Assembly: GCA_910586365.1 (NCBI GenBank)
Contig: CAJUGP010000042.1
Location: 1-16,145 of the forward strand
Reading direction: 5' to 3'
Source of the DNA: an uncultured Christensenella sp.
GTDB lineage: Bacteria > Bacillota > Clostridia > Christensenellales > Borkfalkiaceae
Length of the DNA stretch: 16,145 nucleotides
Positions 7,480 to 13,773 of this stretch are shown here, in pieces (positions within the stretch are counted from its first letter, which is position 1; every line of letters starts with the position of its first letter). The translations under genes were made by a program, and so were the position numbers. The notes under the pieces were generated by a model. The model saw nothing but the letters and a program-made list of their open reading frames with translations. It searched no databases and was not told the DNA's origin.

Positions 7480-7498
7480 TTTCGGGATTTTCCCGAAA
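7480..7498 (-). other. Small intergenic hairpin between shell genes
   Basis: TTTCGGGA and TCCCGAAA form an 8-bp perfect stem around a 3-base loop in the 53-bp gap between two BMC-H genes. No U-tract follows on the minus strand, so it is not a terminator. It could stabilise the 5' end of the message for the next shell gene or mark a processing site; function is inferred. Confidence 0.5.
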
Positions 7499-7507
7499 TT
7501 AGCGTTG

Positions 7508-7780
7508 TTAGCCCGTCGTTAAAAATCTCATAACGTCGGGGTGAGGGTTTGCGATCACTTCGCAAACCTTTACGTTGCCGACCTCGGCAGCCGCGGCAGC
7601 GCCCGCTTGAAGCGCCGCCGTTACAGCCGAAACCTCGCCCTGTACGACGATCGTCACCAATCTGCCGCCAAGGCGTTTTTCCACATGAATGAGCCGCACG
7701 TCTGCCGCTTTTACCATGGCGTCAAGCCCGGTGATTGCGGCAACCAGAGCCTGCACCTCGAGTAATGCGATCGCGTTCAT
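7508..7780 (-). CDS. BMC-H hexameric shell protein, divergent pore
   Basis: This 90-residue BMC-H protein starts MNAIALLEVQALVAAITGLDAM and ends VIANPHPDVMRFL. The fold is clear, but the pore loop reads EKRLGGRLV instead of EKIGSGLV, with one extra residue and a bulky, positively charged Arg near the pore. Its hexamers should therefore have a different, perhaps narrower or anion-favouring, pore compared with the PduA-like neighbours on both sides. Identity to those neighbours is clearly low, so it is an old paralogue and not part of the recent duplication. ATG 7780 has GGAAGG upstream; the gene begins 14 bp after the stop of the preceding shell gene. Confidence 0.94.
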   Translation of the reverse strand: MNAIALLEVQALVAAITGLDAMVKAADVRLIHVEKRLGGRLVTIVVQGEVSAVTAALQAGAAAAAEVGNVKVCEVIANPHPDVMRFLTTG

Positions 7781-7794
7781 AAAGCCTTCCGCTC

Positions 7795-8070
7795 TTACTT
7801 GATTGCGGGAAGAAGCTTTTCAACGTCTGCGTGAGGACGGGGAATAACGTGCGTTGCGACCACTTCGCCGAGCGCCGTTGCCGCCGCCGTGCCTGCATCG
7901 ACCGCGGCTTTCACCGCGCCGACGTCGCCGCGCACCATTACGCTGACCAAGCCGCTGCCGATCTTTTCGCTGCCGATGAGCACGACGTTCGCCGCCTTCA
8001 CCATCGCATCCGCCGCCTCGATCGCCGCCACGAGTCCTCTCGTCTCTACCATTCCCAATGCTTCCAACAT
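7795..8070 (-). CDS. pduA: BMC-H hexameric shell protein, PduA/PduJ type (copy 2, near-identical paralogue)
   Basis: This 91-residue protein (MLEALGMVETRGLVAAIEA at the start, pore KIGSGLV) is almost the same as the shell protein at 7182-7454. I count 7 base differences over about 270, of which 6 are silent and one changes Glu to Asp; the 126 bases from 7940 to 8065 are identical to 7327-7452. This shows a recent duplication or ongoing gene conversion across the intervening, unrelated BMC-H gene. AGGAG sits 9 bases before the ATG at 8070, within a very A-rich leader. It is the first gene after the repeat-rich gap. Its function should equal that of copy 1: the main facet tile with a metabolite pore. 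Confidence 0.95.
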   Translation of the reverse strand: MLEALGMVETRGLVAAIEAADAMVKAANVVLIGSEKIGSGLVSVMVRGDVGAVKAAVDAGTAAATALGEVVATHVIPRPHADVEKLLPAIK

Positions 8071-8403
8071 ACTTTTTTTCTCCTATAATAATTTTTTATT
8101 TTTGTTTTGATTAAAACCGATTTTGAAAAACAGATTTCTCCGCTCAGCTAACGCTTCGGTCGAAATGACAAAAGCAAAGCTTCGTCATACCCTGCGCCCT
8201 ACCGCTTGTCATGGCACATTGTCATACCCTGCGCCCTGCCGCTTGTCGCGTCGAGCGTCACCTGTCACGTCGAGCGGCACCTGTCATGTCGGGCGTCACC
8301 CGTCGCGTCGAGCGTCATGCCGGGCGCCTTGCTTTCTTTCATACCGTGCGCCTTCTTACCTGTCATGTCGAGCGGCACCTGTCATGTCGGGCGCCTTGCT
8401 ACC

Positions 8404-8478
8404 TGTCATGTCGGGCGCAACCGAGACATCCCTTAACCGCACCGCGCAAACCTTTTTCACGTCGGGCGCCTTGCTATC
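8404..8478. repeat. 75-bp repeat, copy 1
   Basis: Starts TGTCATGTCGGGCG and contains CCCTTAACCGC and CCTTTTTCACGTC. It matches the copy at 8503-8577 at about 70 of 75 positions by eye. It is followed by an extra 24-base partial unit (8479-8502), which explains the 99-base step to the next copy. Confidence 0.85.
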
Positions 8479-8502
8479 TGTCACGTCAAGCGCCTTGCTA
8501 TC

Positions 8503-8577
8503 TGTCATGTCGAGCGCAGCCGAGACATCCCTTAACCGCACCGCGCAAACCTTTTTCACGTCGGGCGCCTTCTTACC
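8503..8577. repeat. 75-bp repeat, copy 2
   Basis: Begins TGTCATGTCGAGCGCAGCCG and runs directly into the third, partial copy at 8578. It carries the same CCCTTAACCGC block that, in the third copy, contains the stop codon of the neighbouring shell gene. Confidence 0.85.
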
Positions 8578-8614
8578 TGTCATGTCGAGCGCAGCCGAGA
8601 CATCCCTTAACCGC
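8578..8614. repeat. Partial third repeat copy overlapping the end of a shell gene
   Basis: These 37 bases are identical to the first 37 of copy 2. The stop codon of the BMC-H gene (8607-8609, minus strand) and its last two codons lie inside this copy. Past 8614 the similarity resumes briefly after an apparent 5-base gap. Confidence 0.85.
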
Positions 8615-8927
8615 GCAATTTGTCTTTGCCTAACGCGTTGAGCCGCGCAAACCACTCGATCTCCTCGCTTTGGCGGGCGATTACCTTGTGCGTGATATAA
8701 AGCCCGCGCTTTTCGGCTTCCTGCCTGCCCGCCGCCACCGATGCTTCCACCGCCGCGGCGTCGCCTTCCACCTTAATCGCCATGACGAGCGGCACTTTGG
8801 CGCTGTCGCCCGCGGCGGGTTTGTTTTTATCGATCGCCACGACCTGCACGTCCGCCGCCTTCGCCATCGCGTCGGCAACGACGATCGCCGTTGCAAATCC
8901 GAATACTTCGATCATTCCGAGAGCCAT
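8607..8927 (-). CDS. BMC-H shell protein with extended pore loop
   Basis: This 106-residue BMC-H protein starts MALGMIEVFGFATAIVVADA. Where PduA has the short KIGSG loop, it has DKNKPAAGDSAKVPLVM, an insertion of roughly eight residues at the pore-facing position, which should reshape or narrow the pore or create a new binding site. A C-terminal tail of about 15 residues (EEIEWFARLNALGKDKLRG) extends past the BMC fold. Relatives with the DKNKP loop are known to me from glycyl-radical BMC loci. ATG 8927 has GGAGAG upstream, and the gene starts 12 bp after the alcohol dehydrogenase stop. Its stop codon and last codons lie inside a repeat unit, so the very C-terminus may have been altered by the repeat. 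Confidence 0.93.
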   Translation of the reverse strand: MALGMIEVFGFATAIVVADAMAKAADVQVVAIDKNKPAAGDSAKVPLVMAIKVEGDAAAVEASVAAGRQEAEKRGLYITHKVIARQSEEIEWFARLNALGKDKLRG

Positions 8928-8939
8928 GCTTTCTCTCCG

Positions 8940-10133
8940 TTACTGCGCCACGTAGCAGATTTTAATGCCTTCCTGACGAATGTTGACTTCCATCGCCTCG
9001 TTGAGTTTATCGAGGGGGAACGAGTGCGTGATGAGTTCCTTAACGGGAATTTTCATCTCGCGCGCCTGACGCAGGAACGCCATCGTCGTGGGATAATCGT
9101 CCGCGCTGTAATCCCACGAGCCGACAATCGTGATCTCTTTATTGCACATGGCGAAGTGCGGGTTGACGCTGTACTCGCCGTTGTTGACGAAAAAGCCCAT
9201 TTCGCACATGCCGCCGCCCCTGCGGATATATTCGTAAATATCCTTCGCCGCGGCGGGCGCGCCCGTGCACTGGAACGCAAAATCCGCGCCCACGCCGTTC
9301 GCCGCCTGTTTTACGATCTTGACGCGTCCTTCGAGCGTCGTCGTTTCCTTGAAGTTGATGACCGTTTTCGCGCCGAGCTTGCGCGCCATGTCGAGGCGTT
9401 TGGGCGTGCCGTCGATTGCGATAATGTGGTTGACGCCCGCCGCGCGCAAAACGCTGATCATGACAAGCCCCACGGGACCGAGCCCCTGCACCAAAACTTT
9501 GGAATTGAAGTTGATAAGCCCCGTCTGATTCGCCCGTTTCAACGCGTGAACGCACACGCACGAAAGCTCCAAAAGCATTCTCTCCTGTAAGTCAAGGTCG
9601 TTTACGACGAAGTACGTCGCCCCCTTGCCGCGGATGAGAAGATGGGTCGAAAACCAGCCCGTAAGCGGCTGCGCGTCGGAATGAGGGATCAAGCCGAACA
9701 CGCCCTGTTTATCGCACAGGTTGGTGTTTGCGGGTTGGTTGCGGCAGATATAGCAGTCGCCGCAGCTGATGACGGACGTCACGATTTTATCGCCCACGTG
9801 AATGGGATTGCCCGCCGTATCCTTTTTAATGTTTTTACCGAGATAAACGATCTCGCCCGTGCCCTCGTGCCCGAGCGTAACGGGAATAATCCCGAAGGGA
9901 TCGCCCTTCCATTCGTGCACGTCCGTGCCGCATACGCCGCAGCCTTCGACCTTGACGAGAATGTCGTCGTCGTTGAGCGCGGGAACGGGATATTCTTTGA
10001 CTTCGATGCGTTTGGGTGCGGTAAGCGTAGCGACTTTTGCGGTTTTGGGAACGCCCGCGCTTTGCTTTTTGCCGCCCATTTCGCCCAAAATCTGACGGAC
10101 GATATTCTCGACCTGAGAAGAAGTGATATCCAT
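8940..10133 (-). CDS. Zinc-dependent (MDR) alcohol dehydrogenase with encapsulation peptide
   Basis: This 397-residue medium-chain dehydrogenase likely reduces propanal to propanol, regenerating NAD+ for the aldehyde dehydrogenase; lactaldehyde reduction is an alternative. Cys68, His89 and Glu90 (GCGVCGTD ... GHEG) are the catalytic zinc region, and Cys124, 127, 130 and 140 form the structural zinc lobe. GLGPVG with a following Asp (AIDGT) marks a Rossmann fold favouring NAD(H). The first 20 residues (MDITSSQVENIVRQILGEMG) are an amphipathic helix plus linker, closely resembling that of PduL here, so the enzyme is probably packed in the lumen. Pdu operons usually use an iron alcohol dehydrogenase (PduQ); the zinc type fits the GRM5 locus layout. 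ATG 10133 follows AAGGAG; gap to the upstream gene is 10 bp. Confidence 0.92.
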   Translation of the reverse strand: MDITSSQVENIVRQILGEMGGKKQSAGVPKTAKVATLTAPKRIEVKEYPVPALNDDDILVKVEGCGVCGTDVHEWKGDPFGIIPVTLGHEGTGEIVYLGKNIKKDTAGNPIHVGDKIVTSVISCGDCYICRNQPANTNLCDKQGVFGLIPHSDAQPLTGWFSTHLLIRGKGATYFVVNDLDLQERMLLELSCVCVHALKRANQTGLINFNSKVLVQGLGPVGLVMISVLRAAGVNHIIAIDGTPKRLDMARKLGAKTVINFKETTTLEGRVKIVKQAANGVGADFAFQCTGAPAAAKDIYEYIRRGGGMCEMGFFVNNGEYSVNPHFAMCNKEITIVGSWDYSADDYPTTMAFLRQAREMKIPVKELITHSFPLDKLNEAMEVNIRQEGIKICYVAQ

Positions 10134-10143
10134 AATGTGCTCC

Positions 10144-11598
10144 TTAAATAATTCTGAAACTATCGGACATAACGCAGCGGCGGCGGCGCGTAAAGCTCTT
10201 TGCGCTCGTCAGCCCCTCGCCCGTCGGACCTGCGATCGTGAAGGTGGTGTGCCCTTCCCCGCCGAAGCCGATGCCCGCATACGAAGGCGCGTTCTTGACA
10301 AAAATGGTCGTTTCGACGGCGCGCGCGAACCGCGTGAGATGATCGATATTTTTGGAATGCATGTGCGCCGTATGGCGGCAGCCGTGTTCGGCTTTGACCG
10401 CAAGATCGATCGCTTGATCGATATCGCGCACGCGCACGATAGGAAGAATAGGCATCATCAGCTCGTTCTGCACGAAGGGGTGCTCGAAGGACGTTTCGCA
10501 GATGATGCAGCGCACCTCGTCGCCGACGCGCACGCCGATTTTTTCAAGCAAAACCTTGGCGTCGCGCCCCACGCAATCGCGGCTCACGACCTTTTTCACG
10601 ATCCCCGTTTTGGGGTTTTTGCTCTCGACGAGCACGATCTCCGCCAAACGGTTCGCCTGTTCGAGATCGATCTCGTACGCGCCGTTTTCCTTCATGGAAG
10701 AAATCAGCTCGTCGGCGATATTCGCAAACGCAAACACCTCTTTTTCGGCGATACAGGGCAGATTATTGTCGAACGAGCAGCCGTCGATAATATCCTTGCC
10801 CGCTTTGCGCACATCGGCGGTGTCGTCGACGATGACGGGCGGATTGCCCGCGCCCGCGCCGATCGCCTTTTTCCCGCTCGAAAGCACGCTCTTCACCACG
10901 CCCGGACCGCCCGTGCACACGAGCATGCGCACCGCGGGGTGTTGATACATGATCTGCGCCGATTCGAGCGTCGGCTTCGCCGTGGAAGCGACGAGCACCT
11001 TGGGTCCGCCCGCCGCCGCGCACGCGCGGTTGACAAGATCAACGGCGTAATTCGACGTTGCGATCGCGTTGGGGTGCGGGTTGAAGACAACGCCGTTGCC
11101 CGCCGCAATCATGCCGATGCTGTTGCAGATCACCGTTTCCGAAGGGTTGGTGCTCGGCGTGATCGAACCGACTACGCCGAACGGCGCCATTTCGGTCAGC
11201 GTCAAGCCGTAATCGCCCGTCTGCGCGCTCGCCCGTATATCTTCCGTCCCCGGCGTTTTGTCGGCGACGAGAATATGCTTTGCCGTTTTGTGATCGACGC
11301 GCCCCATCTTGGTTTCCGCCACGCCGAGCCGCGCCATCACAGGCGCTTCTTCGCGGCACAGATTACGGATCGCGGTGATGATCTTTTCCCGTTCCATAAC
11401 CGACATCGCGCGGACGGCTTTATAACCCGCCGAAGCCGCGTCGATCGCGTCGTTCATGTCGGCATACACGCCGATAAACGCTCTGCCGTTATATTGCGTG
11501 GAATCCCAGCTTGCCGAAGAGGCGTTCTGTCTGCCCAAGCTTTTGAGCACAGCCGAAACCACTTCTTCGATTTTGGATTCCGTCCAATCAATCGCCAT
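10144..11598 (-). CDS. pduP: CoA-acylating propionaldehyde dehydrogenase (PduP/EutE type)
   Basis: This 484-residue aldehyde dehydrogenase oxidises propanal to propionyl-CoA with NAD+ and CoA. Cys282 in FDNNLPCIAEKE is the catalytic thiol, and TPSTNPSET (148-156) and GAGAGNPPVIVD (247-258) are typical of the acylating subfamily. An N-terminal helix (about residues 5-21, WTESKIEEVVSAVLKSL) followed by a linker is an encapsulation peptide. The C-terminus, with RRRRCVMSDSF, is typical of PduP/EutE. ATG 11598 has AAGGAG upstream. It sits between the aldolase (12 bp) and the alcohol dehydrogenase (10 bp), so aldehyde-producing, oxidising and reducing steps are co-expressed and the toxic aldehyde is kept in the compartment. 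Confidence 0.95.
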   Translation of the reverse strand: MAIDWTESKIEEVVSAVLKSLGRQNASSASWDSTQYNGRAFIGVYADMNDAIDAASAGYKAVRAMSVMEREKIITAIRNLCREEAPVMARLGVAETKMGRVDHKTAKHILVADKTPGTEDIRASAQTGDYGLTLTEMAPFGVVGSITPSTNPSETVICNSIGMIAAGNGVVFNPHPNAIATSNYAVDLVNRACAAAGGPKVLVASTAKPTLESAQIMYQHPAVRMLVCTGGPGVVKSVLSSGKKAIGAGAGNPPVIVDDTADVRKAGKDIIDGCSFDNNLPCIAEKEVFAFANIADELISSMKENGAYEIDLEQANRLAEIVLVESKNPKTGIVKKVVSRDCVGRDAKVLLEKIGVRVGDEVRCIICETSFEHPFVQNELMMPILPIVRVRDIDQAIDLAVKAEHGCRHTAHMHSKNIDHLTRFARAVETTIFVKNAPSYAGIGFGGEGHTTFTIAGPTGEGLTSAKSFTRRRRCVMSDSFRII

Positions 11599-11610
11599 GT
11601 AAGCTCCTTT

Positions 11611-12363
11611 TTATTTGCCGAGCGCCGCAAGCACTTTTTTCGTGATCGCTTCGACAAGCTCTTCCTTGCTGCAATTAAACGCGGGCTTCGCCTCTTCCAC
11701 CTCGATGCCGGGGTGACGTCCGGGAAGGTTCATTTTCTTGCGCAGCTCCATAAGTTTCACGAGCTGCGGTCCGGGAATTTCGTGCACCGCGCCCAGCTCC
11801 ATGGCGTGTTTGCAGATGATCGCGTTGAATTCCACTTCTTCCATCGTGAACATAGCCTTGTTCAGATCGCACCCGACGGTCAGCGCGCCGTGGTTGCGCA
11901 GCAGGAAGGCGTCGTGGTTCTGGATATACGGCTCCAAGCTGTCGGGAATTTCCATCGTCGAGGGCGTGCCGTAGTCGCAGGTGGGCACTTCGCCGATCGT
12001 GAGAACGGCTTCGGGAAGAATATATTGATCGAGGTCGATATCGGCAACCGTGAACGCCGTTGCAACGGGGGGATGCGCATGCACGACCGCGTTGACGTCG
12101 GGACGGTCTTTATACACGCGCATGTGCATTTTGATTTCCGACGAAGGATTGAGCTTGCCTTCGAGCTTTCTGCCCTCGCCGTCGACCTTGATGATCATAT
12201 CGGGCGTGAGCGAACCTTTGGAAACGCCCGTGGGCGTGCAGTAATATTCGTTGGGACCGATTTTAACGGAAATGTTTCCGTCGTTCGCGGCAACGAAATT
12301 TTTTGCATAGAGCTTATGCCCTACCTCGCAGATTTCCTTCTTGATTTCAAACGGAGATTTCAT
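11611..12363 (-). CDS. fucA: Class II aldolase (L-fuculose/rhamnulose-phosphate type) with C-terminal encapsulation peptide
   Basis: This 250-residue enzyme cleaves fuculose-1-phosphate (or the rhamnose equivalent) to DHAP and L-lactaldehyde. Key residues match E. coli FucA at an offset of three: Glu76 in SSE (E73), His95 and His97 in HAHPP (H92, H94) and His158 in RNHGAL (H155), the zinc ligands and catalytic acid. After a proline- and glutamate-containing linker, residues about 231-250 (CSKEELVEAITKKVLAALGK) form an amphipathic helix typical of encapsulation peptides, so the aldolase itself is likely inside or attached to the shell. This gene is what marks the locus as fucose/rhamnose type (GRM5) rather than choline type. 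ATG 12363 follows AAAGGA; gap to ackA is 34 bp. Confidence 0.92.
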   Translation of the reverse strand: MKSPFEIKKEICEVGHKLYAKNFVAANDGNISVKIGPNEYYCTPTGVSKGSLTPDMIIKVDGEGRKLEGKLNPSSEIKMHMRVYKDRPDVNAVVHAHPPVATAFTVADIDLDQYILPEAVLTIGEVPTCDYGTPSTMEIPDSLEPYIQNHDAFLLRNHGALTVGCDLNKAMFTMEEVEFNAIICKHAMELGAVHEIPGPQLVKLMELRKKMNLPGRHPGIEVEEAKPAFNCSKEELVEAITKKVLAALGK

Positions 12364-12397
12364 AGTGTTACCATTCCTTTATATGATTTTTATTTTT

Positions 12398-13591
12398 TTA
12401 TGCTTTGGAAAGCGCCAACGTATCGAGGGCGATCATGTATTCCTCGTCGGTGGGAATGACGAACGTGCGCACCTTCGCGCCCGCTTTCGTCAGCTCGACG
12501 GTTTCGCCCCGCGCGGCGCGATCGTTGACGGCTTCGTCGATCGCAACGCCCAGCCCGTCCATATCCTTACACACGAGCGAACGGATCTCTTTATCGTTTT
12601 CGCCGATGCCCGCCGTAAAGACGAGCGCGTCGCAGCCGTTGAGTTCGGCGAAATACGATCCGATTATTTTTTTGATTTGGTGAACGAGGATCTTGACGGC
12701 AAGCTTTGCGCGCGCGTTTCCGCCTTCCGCCGCCGCCTTTACGTCGCGGCAGTCGCTCGAAACGCCCGAAATGCCCAACAGCCCCGCCTGCGAATTAATG
12801 AGCTTTTCCGCCTGTTCGGGGGTAAGCCCCTCTTTTTTCATAATGTAAGTGAGTACGGTGGGATCGATCGCGCCCGAACGCGTTCCCATCGGCACGCCGT
12901 CCTGCGGCGTAAAGCCCATCGAGGTATCCACGGCTCTGCCGTTCACCGTCGCCGTGATCGAAGAACCGTTGCCCAAGTGGCAGGTGACGATCTTCGCGTT
13001 GGGATTGCCGAGCAGCTTTGCCGCCTTTCCCGCCACGTAGCGGTGCGAGGTGCCGTGGAAGCCGTAACGGCGTACGCGGTATTTTTCGTACAGCTCATAC
13101 GGGATCGGGTAAATATAGGCGTAGTCCTCGAAATCGGAATAATACGAGGTATCGAACACGCCGACGTGAACGGCGTGCGGCATCGCCTCGGCAAGCGCCT
13201 TATAGCCGCTGATCGCAGGCGGTCCGTGCAGCGGATTGATGGGCACGATGCTCTCGAGATACGCGATTTCGTCCGCGCCCAAACGCGACGAAGCGCGCAG
13301 CCGTTCGCCGCCGTGCGCAAACCGATGCCCCACTGCCGCGATCTCGTTTACCGACCGCACCGCGCCGTATTCTTCATGCGTCAGCAGCGCAAGCACTTCT
13401 TTCACCGCCGCGCGGTGGTCGGGCAGAAGCACGTCCGCCTTGTAATCGCTCATTCCTGCGCGTTTGTGCGCGATTGCGCCGTCGATCCCGATCCGCTCGC
13501 AGTTGCCTTTTGCCATTACCGCGCCCGTATCCATATCGAACAGCTGATACTTAAGCGAGGAACTTCCCGCATTGACGACGAGTATTTTCAT
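12398..13591 (-). CDS. ackA: Acetate/propionate kinase
   Basis: This 397-residue kinase transfers phosphate from acetyl- or propionyl-phosphate to ADP, giving ATP. NAGSSSLKYQ near the N-terminus, GHRFAHGG, HLGNGSS, GTRSGAIDP and FTAGIGEN are all signature segments of the ASKHA kinase family, and the length is normal. The start is taken as the ATG at 13591 (MKILVVNAGSS), which has GGGAG at good spacing; an in-frame ATG at 13642 lies inside the promoter -10 box and cannot be used from that promoter. Being first in the BMC operon, it completes the PduP-PduL-kinase route to ATP. A housekeeping acetate kinase elsewhere in the genome is possible; context favours propionyl-phosphate as substrate. 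No encapsulation peptide is seen, which suggests a cytosolic location. Confidence 0.96.
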   Translation of the reverse strand: MKILVVNAGSSSLKYQLFDMDTGAVMAKGNCERIGIDGAIAHKRAGMSDYKADVLLPDHRAAVKEVLALLTHEEYGAVRSVNEIAAVGHRFAHGGERLRASSRLGADEIAYLESIVPINPLHGPPAISGYKALAEAMPHAVHVGVFDTSYYSDFEDYAYIYPIPYELYEKYRVRRYGFHGTSHRYVAGKAAKLLGNPNAKIVTCHLGNGSSITATVNGRAVDTSMGFTPQDGVPMGTRSGAIDPTVLTYIMKKEGLTPEQAEKLINSQAGLLGISGVSSDCRDVKAAAEGGNARAKLAVKILVHQIKKIIGSYFAELNGCDALVFTAGIGENDKEIRSLVCKDMDGLGVAIDEAVNDRAARGETVELTKAGAKVRTFVIPTDEEYMIALDTLALSKA

Positions 13592-13640
13592 AAACGCTCC
13601 CGTATAAGCCTTTTTTTGACTTCGACTTTTACCGTAGTTC

Positions 13641-13669
13641 ATTTTACCATATTAAAATAACTTTGTCTA
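13641..13669 (-). promoter_or_regulatory. Main promoter of the BMC operon
   Basis: On the minus strand, TAGACA (13664-13669), a 17-base spacer and TAAAAT (13641-13646) form a good sigma-A promoter directed at ackA. Transcription should start near 13634, leaving a leader of about 43 bases. It is the only clear promoter that I find for the following 13.4 kb, so the operon is probably one long transcript with internal modulation. Confidence 0.75.
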
Positions 13670-13692
13670 TATCTGCTCGAAAGATTGACAAA
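13662..13692. promoter_or_regulatory. Candidate DeoR-type operator between divergent promoters
   Basis: An imperfect 31-base palindrome with arms TTTGTC and GACAAA and 10 of 15 matching pairs is centred at 13677. It covers the -35 boxes of both divergent promoters, so one bound repressor could close both. On the operon side a direct repeat GGTAAAA also occurs at 13642-13648 and 13627-13633 (15-base step). Assignment to the adjacent DeoR-family regulator is inference. Confidence 0.45.
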
Positions 13693-13713
13693 AAAAAATT
13701 TACATGATACAAT
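13685..13713 (+). promoter_or_regulatory. Consensus sigma-A promoter of the DeoR-family regulator
   Basis: TTGACA (13685-13690), 17 bases, then TACAAT (13708-13713): a perfect -35 and a near-perfect -10. Transcription should start near 13720, upstream of the ATG at 13774. Confidence 0.88.
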
Positions 13714-13773
13714 ATGAACACAAAAGAACAAAACAGCGCAAAAAACCGACGCTTTTTGCAGGAGATAGAGAAA

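Larger units (their letters stand above)
8071..8606. repeat. Gene-free gap filled with degenerate short repeats
   Basis: This 536-bp gap between two shell genes holds no credible gene. Near the shell gene at 8070 it is AT-rich. From about 8131 to 8614 it consists of related short units with the core TGTCAYGTCGRGCG, spaced mostly 19-24 bases apart and repeated about ten times, with two longer 75-bp copies inside. An adjacent unit at 8131-8170 (CAGATTTCTCCGCTC ... GGTCGAAATGACA) resembles another intergenic repeat that I recall from Clostridia genomes. I find no convincing promoter or terminator, so the operon probably reads through it. Open frames inside are repeat artefacts. Confidence 0.85.

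Noticed and set aside
8071..8115. Possible internal promoter in the A-rich leader before the shell gene at 8070
   Set aside because: The best -10-like hexamer (TATTAT) would start transcription inside or after the ribosome binding site and has no good -35 partner.
8131..8614. Possible CRISPR array
   Set aside because: The units are degenerate, irregularly spaced and lack unique spacers of constant length; no cas genes are nearby.
8123..8655. Open frames on both strands with internally repeated peptides
   Set aside because: They arise from the tandem DNA repeat (unit lengths divisible by three keep the frame open). No start signals or domain similarity.
10123..12459. Long plus-strand open frame of 778 codons
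   Set aside because: It runs antisense to the aldehyde dehydrogenase and aldolase genes, is rich in Arg and His as expected for a mirrored GC-rich gene, has no ribosome binding site logic and no recognisable domain.
13592..13642. Upstream ATG at 13642 as acetate kinase start
   Set aside because: It lies in the -10 box of the operon promoter and lacks a ribosome binding site; the 17 extra residues are not family-like.
12341..13660. Plus-strand open frame of 439 codons
   Set aside because: Antisense to acetate kinase, which has all its family motifs on the minus strand.
13714..13773. Upstream ATG at 13714 as regulator start
   Set aside because: It directly follows the -10 box, upstream of the expected transcript start; the ATG at 13774 has a well-spaced AGGAG.
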